The notes under the pieces were generated by a model, which saw nothing but the letters and a program-made list of their open reading frames with translations, did not search any database and was not told the origin of the DNA. A DNA stretch of 64,000 bases from Actinomadura alba. GTDB taxonomy: Bacteria > Actinomycetota > Actinomycetes > Streptosporangiales > Streptosporangiaceae. Location of the stretch: NCBI RefSeq assembly GCF_014323705.1, contig NZ_JABVEC010000006.1, positions 62,001 through 126,000 on the forward strand. Direction: 5' to 3'. A program made the position numbers and the translations under genes. The stretch's first letter is position 1, and the number at the start of each line of letters is the position of its first letter. Below are positions 1 to 8,421 of the stretch, one piece after another.

Positions 1-690
1 AAGAACAACCCCGAGTGCCACCTGATGGTCGTCCTGGTCGACGAGCGGCCGGAAGAGGTCACCGACATGCAGCGGTCGGTGAAGGGCGAGGTCATCCACT
101 CGACCTTCGACCGGCCGGCCGAGGACCACACCACGGTCGCCGAACTTGCCATCGAGCGGGCCAAGCGCCTGGTCGAGCTCGGCCACGACGTGGTCGTGCT
201 GCTCGACTCGATCACCCGGCTGGGCCGCGCCTACAACCTCGCCGCCCCGGCGTCGGGCCGGATCCTGTCCGGTGGTGTCGACTCCACGGCGCTCTACCCG
301 CCCAAGCGGTTCTTCGGCGCCGCCCGCAACATCGAGAACGGCGGCTCGCTGACGATCCTCGCCACGGCCCTGGTCGAGACCGGGTCCCGGATGGACGAGG
401 TCATCTTCGAGGAGTTCAAGGGCACCGGCAACATGGAGCTGAAGCTCAACCGTCAGCTCGCCGACAAGCGGATCTTCCCGGCGGTGGACGTCGACGCGTC
501 CGGTACCCGTAAGGAAGAGATCCTCATGGCGCCCGAGGAGCTCAAGGTCACCTGGCAGCTGCGCCGGGTCCTGCACGCGCTCGAGATGCAGCAGGCGCTG
601 GAGCTCCTGCTCGAGAAGATGCGGGAGACGAAGTCGAACGGGGAGTTCCTGCTCCAGGTGCAGAAGACGACCGTCTCCGACGATCGCTGA
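1..690 (+). CDS. rho: Transcription termination factor Rho, C-terminal part (5' truncated by window)
   Basis: The window opens inside this gene; 229 residues remain and the reading frame is open from base 1. Rho is a hexameric RNA-dependent ATPase/translocase that ends transcription of untranslated RNA. The visible part is the C-terminal RecA-like ATPase domain: the Walker B region [16 protein letters not shown], the [20 protein letters not shown] segment, and the SGTRKEE segment contributing to the RNA-contacting R-loop. The C-terminal helices end in DDR. The N-terminal RNA-binding domain and Walker A lie outside the window. It precedes rpmE-prfA-prmC, a usual actinobacterial order, though a two-component system is inserted here between rho and rpmE. 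Identification is secure. Confidence 0.97.
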   Translation, partial: KNNPECHLMVVLVDERPEEVTDMQRSVKGEVIHSTFDRPAEDHTTVAELAIERAKRLVELGHDVVVLLDSITRLGRAYNLAAPASGRILSGGVDSTALYPPKRFFGAARNIENGGSLTILATALVETGSRMDEVIFEEFKGTGNMELKLNRQLADKRIFPAVDVDASGTRKEEILMAPEELKVTWQLRRVLHALEMQQALELLLEKMRETKSNGEFLLQVQKTTVSDDR

Positions 691-980
691 TCACACGTAC
701 GACCAGATCACGCGTATAGCCAGATCATCCGCACGACCAGATCACCGGACGGCGTCCCGGCCTCAGACGAGGCCGGGGCGCCGTCCGTGCTGCTGCCGGG
801 CGGGCCGGGGCGCCGGTCGGGCGTGCGCCGAGAGGTGGGGGTAGCCCCACCCCCGACAGGGCGGCATGCTCCATGGCCGCAGAGGCCCTCGTCCACGAGT
901 CTGGAGCCGTACGGTTGGCACGGGTGTGAACGACCGGGATGTGATCCCGGATCCCCCGTCGAGATGGGCGGAGCGCGCGG
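691..980. other. Intergenic region rho to sensor kinase
   Basis: Besides the terminator, this stretch holds near-identical copies of CGACCAGATCAC at 700-711 and 734-745 with a related GCCAGATCAT at 719-728. It also holds a GGTGGGG/CCCCACC hairpin at 834-851 that resembles the perfect palindrome at 19969-19992, and a CCGGGAT/ATCCCGG inverted repeat at 934-950 about 30 bases before the kinase start. The last could be an operator or a structure in the leader. No credible coding sequence was seen. Confidence 0.5.
747..786 (+). terminator. Strong hairpin terminator downstream of rho
   Basis: A 16-bp stem (arms 747-762 and 771-786, with a single G-T wobble) closes an 8-base loop about 57 bases after the rho stop codon. 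No U-tract follows, as is usual in high-GC actinomycetes. It probably separates rho from the downstream sensor kinase. Confidence 0.7.
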
Positions 981-2279
981 ATGACGACGATGACGGCGGT
1001 CGAGACCAGATCGTGGAGACCGTTGCGGATGGTGCGCGATCCGCTCACCTGGCGGGCGGCGCTCTACCTGCAGGTGAGCATGGGGCTCGGGCTCGCCTGG
1101 TTCGTCTTCCTCACCGTCGGCATCTCGCTGTCGGTGGGCCTGATGATCATCTGGGTCGGATTCCCGCTGGCGGCGCTCCTGATCACCATCGTGCGGGCCG
1201 GCACGGTCCTCGAACGCGCGGTGATGCGGGCCGCGTTCGGGGCCAAGATCCAGGATCCCTTCCGCCCGTTGCCGGAGGGCCACCTCTTCCGCAAGCTCCG
1301 GGCGCTCGTGGTCGATCCGGCCATGTGGAAAGGCCTGGGCTACTTCGCCGTACTGTTCCCCATCACGCTGATCGAGTTCGTCATCTCGACCGCTCTGTGG
1401 TTCGTCGGCGGCGTCCTGCTGATCGCCCCGGTCCTGGCGCTGTTCACCCGGGTCACGATGGACTTCGGCGGTGACACGCGACTGATCGTCGATCAGCCGC
1501 TCGAAGGGATCCCGTTCACCCCGGTCGGCGCCGCGGTGGTCCTCGCCGCGTTGTACGTCACGCGGGTCATGGGGACCACCCACGCGACGCTGGCCGGCCT
1601 TCTGCTCGGCCCGGGGGCCGGGCAGGCGGAGAATCAAGTGCTCCGTGCCCGCGCGGATCACCTGCAGGCCAGCCGGGCCCGTGGCGTCGACGCCGCCGAG
1701 TCGGAGCGGCGCCGCATCGAGCGGGATCTGCACGACGGGGCCCAGCAGCGGTTGCTCGCGGTGGCCATGGACATCGGCCGGGCCAGGGCCAAGCTGGACG
1801 AAGACCCGGTGGGCGCCCGCGCACTGATCGAGCAGGCGCACGCGGGCACCAAGGAGGCCATCAGCGAGTTGCGCGACCTGGCCCGGGGGATCTACCCGGC
1901 CATCCTCACCGACCGGGGCCTCGACCCGGCACTGTCCGGGCTCGCCGCCCGCGCTCCCGTGCCGGTCGAGGTCGAGGTGGACCTGCCGGACCGGCCGCCC
2001 GCGGCCGTGGAGAGCATCGCCTACTTCATCGTCGCCGAGTCGCTCGCCAACATCGCGAAGTACGCCCGCGCCACCCGCGCCTCCATCAAGGTCAGCCGGG
2101 ACGACCACTGGGTCATCGTCGAGATCAGCGACAACGGCGTGGGCGGAGCGATGGCGAGGCGCGGCGGAGGCCTGGCCGGGCTGGCCGACCGGGCCGCGAC
2201 GATCGATGGGATCCTCACCGTCAACAGCCCCCCCGGCGGCCCCACGGTGATTCGCGCGGATCTCCCCTGCACTTGGTGA
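981..2279 (+). CDS. Two-component sensor histidine kinase (NarL/DesK-type, HisKA_3)
   Basis: A 432-aa membrane kinase that autophosphorylates on histidine and passes the phosphate to a response regulator. The N-terminal half (about 30-210) carries four hydrophobic segments of the putative Sensor domain seen in many actinobacterial kinases. It is followed by the HisKA_3 dimerisation helix ERDLHDGAQQRLL (His251), then a C-terminal HATPase_c domain with the N-box SLANIAKYARA and a DNGVGG G-box. The partner is the response regulator beginning 148 bases downstream on the same strand. The start at 981 has no strong ribosome site; a second ATG at 990 is equally possible. The pair is inserted between rho and rpmE. 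The stimulus is unknown. Confidence 0.92.
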   Translation: MTTMTAVETRSWRPLRMVRDPLTWRAALYLQVSMGLGLAWFVFLTVGISLSVGLMIIWVGFPLAALLITIVRAGTVLERAVMRAAFGAKIQDPFRPLPEGHLFRKLRALVVDPAMWKGLGYFAVLFPITLIEFVISTALWFVGGVLLIAPVLALFTRVTMDFGGDTRLIVDQPLEGIPFTPVGAAVVLAALYVTRVMGTTHATLAGLLLGPGAGQAENQVLRARADHLQASRARGVDAAESERRRIERDLHDGAQQRLLAVAMDIGRARAKLDEDPVGARALIEQAHAGTKEAISELRDLARGIYPAILTDRGLDPALSGLAARAPVPVEVEVDLPDRPPAAVESIAYFIVAESLANIAKYARATRASIKVSRDDHWVIVEISDNGVGGAMARRGGGLAGLADRAATIDGILTVNSPPGGPTVIRADLPCTW

Positions 2280-2427
2280 CCTCGAACTTCGTGGCCCTGT
2301 ACCTGGTAGCGCTGTACCTGCTTGCCCTGCGGGCTCCCGCCCGTGGTCTCGCAGCCGCCCGCCCCAAGGCCCCACAAGGGCCGCGGACGACTGCGAGATC
2401 ACGGCGGAGGGGTGCACGGGTTGCTCT

Positions 2428-3147
2428 ATGGTGGGCACCGTGCGCGTCGTCATAGCGGAAGACTCGGTGCTGCTGCGCGAGGGGCTCGTACGCCTGCTGG
2501 CCGACGAGCAGATCGAGACGGTGGCAACGGTCGGAGACGGGCCCGGGCTGATCGGCATCGTGGCCGAGCACCGGCCCGACCTGGCGATCGTCGACGTGCG
2601 GATGCCGCCGTCCTTCACCGACGAGGGCCTGCGGGCGGCGCTGGCCGTACGGGAACAGGTGCCGGGCACGCCCATCCTGGTGCTCTCGCAGTACGTCGAA
2701 GAGCGCTATGCCACGGATCTGATCGGCGGCGGCGCCGAGGGCGTGGGCTACCTGCTCAAGGAACGCGTCGCCGAGGTACATGAGTTCATCGACGCCGTAC
2801 GCCGGATCGCCGCGGGCGGCACGGTCATCGACCCCGAGGTGATCGGCCAGCTGCTCGGGCGGCGGCGCAGCGGCGACCGGATGGATGCGCTCACCCCACG
2901 CGAGCGCGAGGTGCTCGGACTGATGGCCCAGGGCCGGTCCAACGGCGCGATCGCCCGTGATCTCGTCGTCACCGAGGGCGCGGTCGAAAAGCACATCTCC
3001 AACATCTTTCTCAAGCTGGACCTGCCGCCGGCCGAGCAGAACCACCGCAGGGTGATGGCCGTACTGGCTTATCTCGGCCGCGCCGAGGGGCCCGTGGCGG
3101 GCGGCGGACCCGGCGCGGCCGGGGCCGGCGACCGGCGCCAAGGTTGA
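2428..3147 (+). CDS. Response regulator, NarL/FixJ (LuxR) family
   Basis: A DNA-binding response regulator of about 239 aa. The receiver domain (about 5-125) has the acidic pocket IAEDS, the phospho-acceptor in IVDVRMPP (Asp56) and the conserved Lys in LLKER. The C-terminal LuxR-type helix-turn-helix is LTPREREVLGLMAQGRSNGAIARDL followed by EGAVEKHISNIFLKL. It is the expected partner of the upstream kinase. A GGAGG at 2406-2410 is far from the ATG at 2428; a GTG at 2440, directly before the receiver fold, is an alternative start. The 148-base gap suggests its own promoter. The C-terminal glycine/alanine-rich tail after about residue 220 looks unstructured. Confidence 0.92.
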   Translation: MVGTVRVVIAEDSVLLREGLVRLLADEQIETVATVGDGPGLIGIVAEHRPDLAIVDVRMPPSFTDEGLRAALAVREQVPGTPILVLSQYVEERYATDLIGGGAEGVGYLLKERVAEVHEFIDAVRRIAAGGTVIDPEVIGQLLGRRRSGDRMDALTPREREVLGLMAQGRSNGAIARDLVVTEGAVEKHISNIFLKLDLPPAEQNHRRVMAVLAYLGRAEGPVAGGGPGAAGAGDRRQG

Positions 3148-3303
3148 TCGTCCACCCGGGCACGGGTTCTGGGAATGGGCGGTGAGCTCGGCACGTTTGC
3201 GTATCTGGCACACTGATAGGGCAACCGCTGCGGTACCGGTTCACGTCCCTGAGCATCACCCGATACGGGGCGACCCGGCGACCGCCACGAGCGAGGAGAC
3301 TCC

Positions 3304-3525
3304 GTGAAGCCTGACATCCACCCGGACTACGTCGTCACGACCGTGACATGTACGTGCGGTAACGCCTTCGAGACCCGCAGCACCGCGAAGAACGGCGTGA
3401 TCCACGCCGACGTGTGCTCCAACTGCCACCCGTTCTACACGGGCAAGCAGAAGATCCTGGACACCGGCGGTCGCGTTGCCCGGTTCGAGCAGCGCTTCGG
3501 CAAGAAGGCCGCGGGCAAGAAGTAG
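3304..3525 (+). CDS. rpmE: 50S ribosomal protein L31 (zinc-binding form)
   Basis: A 73-aa large-subunit ribosomal protein that contacts the 5S/central-protuberance region. It starts with GTG behind GAGGAG. Cys16, Cys18, Cys38 and Cys41 form the CxC...CxxC zinc site of the C+ paralogue, which can act as a zinc store and is replaced by a zinc-free paralogue under zinc limitation in many actinobacteria. Conserved [22 protein letters not shown] follows. It sits upstream of prfA as in many Gram-positive bacteria. Confidence 0.97.
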   Translation: MKPDIHPDYVVTTVTCTCGNAFETRSTAKNGVIHADVCSNCHPFYTGKQKILDTGGRVARFEQRFGKKAAGKK

Positions 3526-3535
3526 TCGCAGCCAG

Positions 3536-3572
3536 ACGCCGGCCGGTGGGCGGCAAGCCCTCCGGCCGGCGT
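3536..3572 (+). terminator. Hairpin downstream of rpmE
   Basis: An 11-bp GC-rich perfect inverted repeat (3536-3546 and 3562-3572) starts 10 bases after the rpmE stop and lies just before prfA. It may be a terminator or attenuator that uncouples L31 from RF1 expression. Confidence 0.6.
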
Positions 3573-3624
3573 GGCGTCTGTCCTCTTCGGTTCAGTCACG
3601 CACGGACGCGGGCAAGGACCCACT

Positions 3625-4671
3625 GTGAATCTCGACGATCTCATCAGCGAATACGCCGACATCGAGCAGTCGTTGGCCGACCCGGCAGTGCACGCCGATC
3701 AGCAGAAGGCGCGCACGCTGGGCAAGCGGTACGCGCAGCTACGGCCGATCGTCGAGACCCACCGCGACCTGCGGCAGACCGGCGAGGACCTCGCCGCGGC
3801 ACGCGAGCTCGCCGTGGAGGACGAGACCTTCGCCGCCGAGGCGACCGAGCTGGAGAAGCGCGTAGAGGAGATCGAGGACCGGCTCCGCAAGCTGCTGGTG
3901 CCTCGTGATCCCAACGACGACAAGGACGTCATCCTCGAGGTCAAGGCGGGGGAGGGCGGCGAGGAGTCCGCGCTGTTCGCCGGTGACCTGCTGCGGATGT
4001 ACCAGCGCTACGCCGAGCGGGTCGGCTGGAAGACCGAGATCATCGACGCGCACCCCTCGGATCTCGGCGGATTCAAGGACGTCACCATGTCCGTCAAGGG
4101 CAGGGCGGGCGTCTGGGCCGGCATGAAGTACGAGGGCGGTGTGCACCGCGTGCAGCGGGTACCGGTCACCGAGTCCCAGGGGCGCATCCACACCAGCGCC
4201 GCAGGCGTCCTGGTCTCGCCCGAGGCCGAGGAGATCGACGTGCAGGTCGATCCGAACGACCTGCGTGTCGATGTGTTCCGGTCCAGCGGCCCGGGCGGGC
4301 AGAGCGTGAACACGACCGACTCGGCGGTCCGCATCACCCACCTCCCGACCGGCATCGTGGTGTCCTGCCAGAATGAGAAGAGCCAGTTGCAGAACAAGGA
4401 GCAGGCGATGCGCATCCTGCGCGCGCGCCTGCTCGCACAGGCTCAGGAAGAGGCCGACGCGCACGCCGCGGCCGAGCGCAAGAGCCAGGTGCGCACGGTC
4501 GACCGGTCCGAACGCGTCCGCACCTACAACTACCCGGAGAACCGCATCTCCGACCACCGCGTCGGCTACAAGGCCTACAACCTCGACCAGGTGCTCGACG
4601 GTGATCTGGGCAACGTGATCCAAGCGCTGGTCGACGCCGACATGGAACGTCGGCTCGAGGAGCGGGAATAG
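3625..4671 (+). CDS. prfA: Peptide chain release factor 1 (RF1)
   Basis: A 348-aa class-I release factor that reads UAA and UAG and triggers hydrolysis of peptidyl-tRNA on the ribosome. The codon-recognition PxT motif is PVT within [14 protein letters not shown], distinguishing RF1 from RF2. The catalytic GGQ is at residues 224-226 in [14 protein letters not shown]; its glutamine is the substrate of the PrmC methylase encoded next door. GTG at 3625 behind AAGGAC is preferred over the upstream in-frame ATG at 3571 because RF1 proteins begin at this helix. Length and motifs are normal for the family. Confidence 0.97.
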   Translation: MNLDDLISEYADIEQSLADPAVHADQQKARTLGKRYAQLRPIVETHRDLRQTGEDLAAARELAVEDETFAAEATELEKRVEEIEDRLRKLLVPRDPNDDKDVILEVKAGEGGEESALFAGDLLRMYQRYAERVGWKTEIIDAHPSDLGGFKDVTMSVKGRAGVWAGMKYEGGVHRVQRVPVTESQGRIHTSAAGVLVSPEAEEIDVQVDPNDLRVDVFRSSGPGGQSVNTTDSAVRITHLPTGIVVSCQNEKSQLQNKEQAMRILRARLLAQAQEEADAHAAAERKSQVRTVDRSERVRTYNYPENRISDHRVGYKAYNLDQVLDGDLGNVIQALVDADMERRLEERE

Positions 4672-4685
4672 AGCAACCCGCGATC

Positions 4686-5546
4686 ATGAACCTGCTGCTG
4701 GACGAGATCGCCCGGGCCACGGCACGCCTCGCCGAGGCGGGCGTCGCCTCGCCACGGGCCGACGCGGAAGAGCTCGCCGCCGCCGTCCACGGGGTCCGGC
4801 GAGCCGAACTGCACGCCGTGCCCGACGGCGCGTTCGACGCCCGGTTCTGGGAGGGCGTGGCACGGCGTGAGGCGGGCGAGCCGTTGCAGCACATCACCGG
4901 CCGTGCCTTCTTCCGCTACCTCGAGCTCAAGGTCGGGCCCGGGGTCTTCGTGCCCCGTCCCGAGACCGAGGTCGTCGCCGGCTGGGCGATCGACACTCTC
5001 CGGGACATGGACGTCACCGACCCGCTGGTCGTCGATCTCGGCACCGGCTCCGGTGCGATAGCGCTGAGCATCGCCCAAGAGGCCCCGAGAGCGCGCGTGC
5101 ACGCCGTTGAGCGGGACCCGAAGGCCTACGTCCACGCCACGCACAACATCGAGGAACTGGACGACAGGGGACGGGTACGGCTGCACCTGGCCGACTTCTC
5201 CACGGCGCTCGGCGACCTCGACGGCACCGTCGATCTGGTGATCAGCAATCCGCCGTACATCCCGATGAGCGAGTGGGAGTACGTCCCGCAGGACGTACGC
5301 GATCATGATCCGCCGGACGCCCTCTGGGGTGGTGGCGACGACGGCCTCGACGCGGTCCGCGTCGTCGAACGCACGGCGCGGCGGCTCCTGCGGCCGGGCG
5401 GATATGTCGCGGTCGAGCACAGCGATCTGCAGGGCAACGCCGTCTACTGGGTCTTTCCCGAAGAGAACGGCTGGCGGGATGTGCGCAACCGGCGCGATCT
5501 GACGAACCGGGACCGTTTCGTCACCGCACGGCTGGGCGCCGAGTGA
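4686..5546 (+). CDS. prmC: Release factor glutamine N5-methyltransferase
   Basis: A 286-aa SAM-dependent methylase that modifies the GGQ glutamine of release factors. The N-terminal helical substrate-binding domain spans about 1-90, followed by FVPRPETE, the SAM-binding DLGTGSGAIALSIA loop and the catalytic NPPY (residues 188-191) followed by IPMSEWEYVPQDVRDHDPP. It begins 14 bases after prfA, so the two are almost certainly cotranscribed enzyme and substrate. Its length is normal. Confidence 0.96.
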   Translation: MNLLLDEIARATARLAEAGVASPRADAEELAAAVHGVRRAELHAVPDGAFDARFWEGVARREAGEPLQHITGRAFFRYLELKVGPGVFVPRPETEVVAGWAIDTLRDMDVTDPLVVDLGTGSGAIALSIAQEAPRARVHAVERDPKAYVHATHNIEELDDRGRVRLHLADFSTALGDLDGTVDLVISNPPYIPMSEWEYVPQDVRDHDPPDALWGGGDDGLDAVRVVERTARRLLRPGGYVAVEHSDLQGNAVYWVFPEENGWRDVRNRRDLTNRDRFVTARLGAE

Positions 5547-5601
5547 CCCGGCATCCGGACAACCGTAAGAGCACGGCGGACAGGTGGGAGAATAGGCGAT
5601 C

Positions 5602-6582
5602 GTGAGCCGACGTTATGACTGCTCGGAGCCGATGGAACGGACCCGTGGGATCGCCGAGGCCGTCTCGGCGGTGCGTCGCGGCGAGCTCGTCGTGCTGCCG
5701 ACCGACACGGTGTACGGCATCGGCTGTGACGCTTTCACCCCGAGCGGGGTGACCGCGTTGCTCGACGCGAAGGGGCGCGGCCGTGAAATGCCGCCACCGG
5801 TCCTGGTCGGCTCGGTACGCGCGGCCACCGCGCTGATCGACGATCTCGGTACCTACGGGCAGGATCTCATCGACGAGTTCTGGCCCGGCGCGCTCACACT
5901 GGTATGCCGCGCCAACCCCAACCTCGCCTGGGACCTCGGTGACACCAAGGGCACCGTTGCCGTCCGCATGCCGATGGATCAGCTCGCCCTGGAGCTGCTC
6001 AGGGAGACCGGCCCGATGGCCGTCAGCAGCGCCAACCTGAGCGGGGCCGAGGCGGCACGCACCGCCGAGAATGCGGAGAAGCAGCTCGGCGACGCCGTGG
6101 CGGTCTACCTCGACGCGGGGCCGTCCGGGGAGGGCGAACCCTCGTCGATCATCGATCTGACCGGCCCGGTGCCGCGCCTGCTGCGCGCCGGCGCCATCCC
6201 CGAGGACAGGCTCCGAGGGGTCTGCGGCGTCCTGCTCGTCGACGACGATGACGACGATGAGGACAAGGAAGAGAACGACGTCACCTCTGACGCGGCGGTC
6301 GGCGAGGACACGCTCGCGGAGCCGCCGTCCCTCCGTAAGGACGACGTCGGCGAGGCTCCCGACCTGCGCAAGGACGACGCCGGTGAGGCCCTCGACCTGC
6401 GCAAGGATGGCGAAGCAGGCTCGGCGCCTTCCTTGCGCAAGGATGCCGCGGACGAGAAGTCGAACGACCAGGACGGTTCCGACTTGGGCGCCGGCGAGAC
6501 CGACCGGCCCGGTCCGGAGCCGTCCCTGCGTAAGGAGCCCGGCGACGAGCCGCCGGGCGCAGCCGACCCGGACAAGGCCTGA
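5602..6582 (+). CDS. L-threonylcarbamoyladenylate synthase (Sua5/YciO/YrdC family) with repetitive C-terminal tail
   Basis: Makes threonylcarbamoyl-AMP from threonine, bicarbonate and ATP for the t6A37 modification of ANN-decoding tRNAs. The YrdC domain covers about 10-210 (VVLPTDTVYGIGCDAF, KGRGREMPPPVLV, FWPGALTLV, SSANLSG, SSIIDLTG). The chain then runs about 115 residues further as an acidic, disordered tail: a run of Asp/Glu (DDDDDDEDKEEND), then five copies of a (S/D)LRK(D/E) motif in Pro/Gly/Ala/Asp-rich spacers. The Sua5 C-terminal domain is not recognisable there. GTG start at 5602. It follows prmC as in other actinobacteria. The enzyme call is secure; the tail's role is unknown. Confidence 0.93.
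   Translation: MSRRYDCSEPMERTRGIAEAVSAVRRGELVVLPTDTVYGIGCDAFTPSGVTALLDAKGRGREMPPPVLVGSVRAATALIDDLGTYGQDLIDEFWPGALTLVCRANPNLAWDLGDTKGTVAVRMPMDQLALELLRETGPMAVSSANLSGAEAARTAENAEKQLGDAVAVYLDAGPSGEGEPSSIIDLTGPVPRLLRAGAIPEDRLRGVCGVLLVDDDDDDEDKEENDVTSDAAVGEDTLAEPPSLRKDDVGEAPDLRKDDAGEALDLRKDGEAGSAPSLRKDAADEKSNDQDGSDLGAGETDRPGPEPSLRKEPGDEPPGAADPDKA
6328..6537 (+). repeat. Degenerate LRK-encoding repeats in the Sua5/YrdC gene
   Basis: Five irregularly spaced copies of a short unit (c-t-[c/g]-c-g-[t/c]-a-a-g-g-a) encode SLRKD, DLRKD, DLRKD, SLRKD and SLRKE. The first three are spaced about 30 bases apart. They lie in the disordered tail of the YrdC-domain protein. Confidence 0.75.
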
Positions 6583-6598
6583 CCGGCGCTCCAAGGAA

Positions 6599-6617
6599 GC
6601 CCCGTCCGTGGCGGGGC
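6599..6617 (+). terminator. Hairpin terminator after the Sua5/YrdC gene
   Basis: Arms GCCCCG (6599-6604) and CGGGGC (6612-6617) close a 7-base loop, followed by the pyrimidine-rich CGTCCCTTCTTC. It lies 17 bases after the stop codon and likely ends the rpmE-prfA-prmC-sua5 transcript. Confidence 0.65.
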
Positions 6618-6753
6618 CGTCCCTTCTTCGTCCGGCGGCGGGTGCCATGGATAAGGCACTACGGTTGAATTTGGCACAGGGTGGCGGATTCGGTGGGAAT
6701 ATGACTGTTGCCCGGATTCCCCACCGTGCTCGCGTCTGAACAGGAGCCCCCTG

Positions 6754-7563
6754 ATGGCCGAAGAGATTGCGCCCGATTTGATCGACGTTACCGTGCCCCA
6801 ATCGGCGCGGATCTGGAATCACTGGATGGGGGGCAAGGACAACTACAAGGTCGACCGAGAGGCCGGTGACGCCTATGCCGCGATGTTCCCCGGCATCAGG
6901 GACCTGGCCAAGGCGTCTCGTCAGTTCCTCATCCGGACCGTGCGGCACCTGGCTCGCGAGGAGGGGATACGGCAGTTCCTGGACATCGGTACCGGGCTGC
7001 CCACGATGCAGAACACCCATGAGGTCGCTCAGTCGGTTGCTCCGGACGCCAAGATCGTGTACGTCGACAACGACCTGATGGTGCTGGCGCACGCCCGGGC
7101 GTTGCTGGTCAACACCACCGACGAGGGCGTGACAACTTATATCAATGCCGACTTGCACGAACCCGAGCGGATCGTCGCCGACGCTCGCAACGTGCTGAAC
7201 TTCACCGAGCCGATCGCGGTCATGTTCATGGGCGTGCTCGGCCATGTCACCGAGCTCGATGACGTGAAGTCCATCGTGGCCCGGGTGATGCAGGCCGTGC
7301 CGTCCGGGTCCACCCTGACACTGTGGGACTCCACCGCCACCTCCCACACCGGCGAAGGGTTCACCGACGCCCAGGAGGGCTACGACGACACCGGCGCGGT
7401 GCCTTATGTGCTGCGCAGCCCAGCGGAAGTCAGCCAATGCTTCGAGGGCCTGGAGATGCTAGAGCCGGGCCTGGTGCCGCTCTCCCTCTGGCGGCCGGAC
7501 CAGGTCGACATCGGTGACGTCAAGCCGGTGGACGGCTATGGGGCCGTCGCCCGCAAGCCGTAA
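6754..7563 (+). CDS. SAM-dependent methyltransferase, DUF574/Methyltransf_19 family
   Basis: A 269-aa protein matching the actinobacterial S-adenosyl methyltransferase family PF04672: the N-terminal signature QSARIWNHWMGGKDNYKVDREAG, then the SAM-binding loop FLDIGTGLPT near residues 75-85, VYVDNDLMVLAHARALL, and a C-terminal GLVPLSLWRPD block. Substrates of this abundant actinomycete family are mostly unknown. RBS CAGGAG lies just before the ATG. It is monocistronic between terminators and interrupts the otherwise conserved sua5-wecA junction, so it is probably a lineage-specific insertion. Confidence 0.9.
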   Translation: MAEEIAPDLIDVTVPQSARIWNHWMGGKDNYKVDREAGDAYAAMFPGIRDLAKASRQFLIRTVRHLAREEGIRQFLDIGTGLPTMQNTHEVAQSVAPDAKIVYVDNDLMVLAHARALLVNTTDEGVTTYINADLHEPERIVADARNVLNFTEPIAVMFMGVLGHVTELDDVKSIVARVMQAVPSGSTLTLWDSTATSHTGEGFTDAQEGYDDTGAVPYVLRSPAEVSQCFEGLEMLEPGLVPLSLWRPDQVDIGDVKPVDGYGAVARKP

Positions 7564-7600
7564 TAGCGGCAAGCGGCTTCGTAGCAGCTCGTGGGTAACT

Positions 7601-7663
7601 ACCAGGCAGTACCCGGTGTTGCCTGGTGGACCTTCCGGTCGACAACGCTGAGGAAGGTCCACC
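7601..7663. repeat. Two overlapping inverted repeats (possible alternative hairpins)
   Basis: ACCAGGCA/TGCCTGGT at 7601-7608 and 7620-7627, and GGTGGACCTTCC/GGAAGGTCCACC at 7625-7636 and 7652-7663. Both are perfect and share bases 7625-7627, so in RNA they compete at that edge. They lie between the methyltransferase stop and a bidirectional terminator. Confidence 0.6.
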
Positions 7664-7686
7664 GCCCGGGGGCTCGAGCAAAGGAG

Positions 7687-7712
7687 AAGGGCCCCGCCGT
7701 GGCGGGGCCCTT
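7687..7712. terminator. Bidirectional terminator between methyltransferase and secreted-protein genes
   Basis: A near-perfect 12-bp stem (AAGGGCCCCGCC and its complement) with a tiny loop, preceded by A-rich and followed by T-rich sequence (CTTGTCGTT). This is the classical form for a terminator serving two convergent genes. Confidence 0.85.
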
Positions 7713-7738
7713 CTTGTCGTTCAGCCGGCGATCAGCGG

Positions 7739-8152
7739 TCAGTAGATCCGCTTGCCCTTGCCGTAGGAGTACTTGCCTGCCTTGAGGCGGCATTCCTGTA
7801 CGTACAGGTGGCCGGTCCTGGACGAGGACATCTTGATGCTGGCCTTGCCGCTGCCGTCGAAGTTGCCCCCGCTGGACGTGACGATCCTGAAGGTCGAGTA
7901 CACGCCGGTCGTGCCGGGCTCGGTGAACAGGAACCGGACGCAGGCGGTGTATCCGTCCCTGCGATAGTCGCTGACGGTGCCCCTGACGGTGACCATCCTG
8001 CTGTCCTTGGTGTAGGTACCCGTCGCGCCGACGTTCGTGTACCAGTTGTACGGAGTCCACGTGCCGCTTGCCGCGCTCGCGGGAACCGCCGTCATGCCCA
8101 CGACCACACCCGCGCCCGCGAGTGCTGCCCCGATTTTGGTAATACGCCGCAC
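7739..8152 (-). CDS. Small secreted protein of unknown function
   Basis: About 137 aa. The preferred start is GTG at 8152, seven bases after a perfect GGAGGGG; an in-frame ATG at 8170 exists but lacks a ribosome site. The N-terminus is a classic Sec signal: RR, hydrophobic core IGAALAGAGVVVGMTAVPA and a SAASG cleavage site. The mature protein (about 105 aa) is rich in Tyr, Thr, Gly and Lys with two cysteines (TACVRF and QECRL), consistent with a small disulfide-bonded beta fold. I recognise no family. It is convergent with the methyltransferase and shares its terminator. Confidence 0.8.
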   Translation of the reverse strand: MRRITKIGAALAGAGVVVGMTAVPASAASGTWTPYNWYTNVGATGTYTKDSRMVTVRGTVSDYRRDGYTACVRFLFTEPGTTGVYSTFRIVTSSGGNFDGSGKASIKMSSSRTGHLYVQECRLKAGKYSYGKGKRIY

Positions 8153-8421
8153 TTGCCCCTCCAAGCTCAAATATCTCCGGAATGCCCGGTGACTGTAGCA
8201 GGGCTAAATCATGAAGATCCTCCAAATTTCCGCGTCCGCCTGGTACCGGCTCGCCTGCGGAACCGGGCGCGGATTCTTCGCGTCCAACGGATGGGCGGGA
8301 CGTGCTGGAAGCATCCGGCGAAATGCCCGCAAATCGGATATTCAGCGGCTTTCTGGCTCGATACTGAGGAGGGTTCCGGGGTCTATGTGGTGTTCGTCAC
8401 GCGGCGCCGGCCCGGGCGCTG

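Noticed and set aside
708-2675. 655-codon minus-strand frame opposite the first sensor kinase
   Set aside because: It is a GC-driven shadow of the kinase and response regulator genes with Arg/Asp/His-rich, family-free translation.
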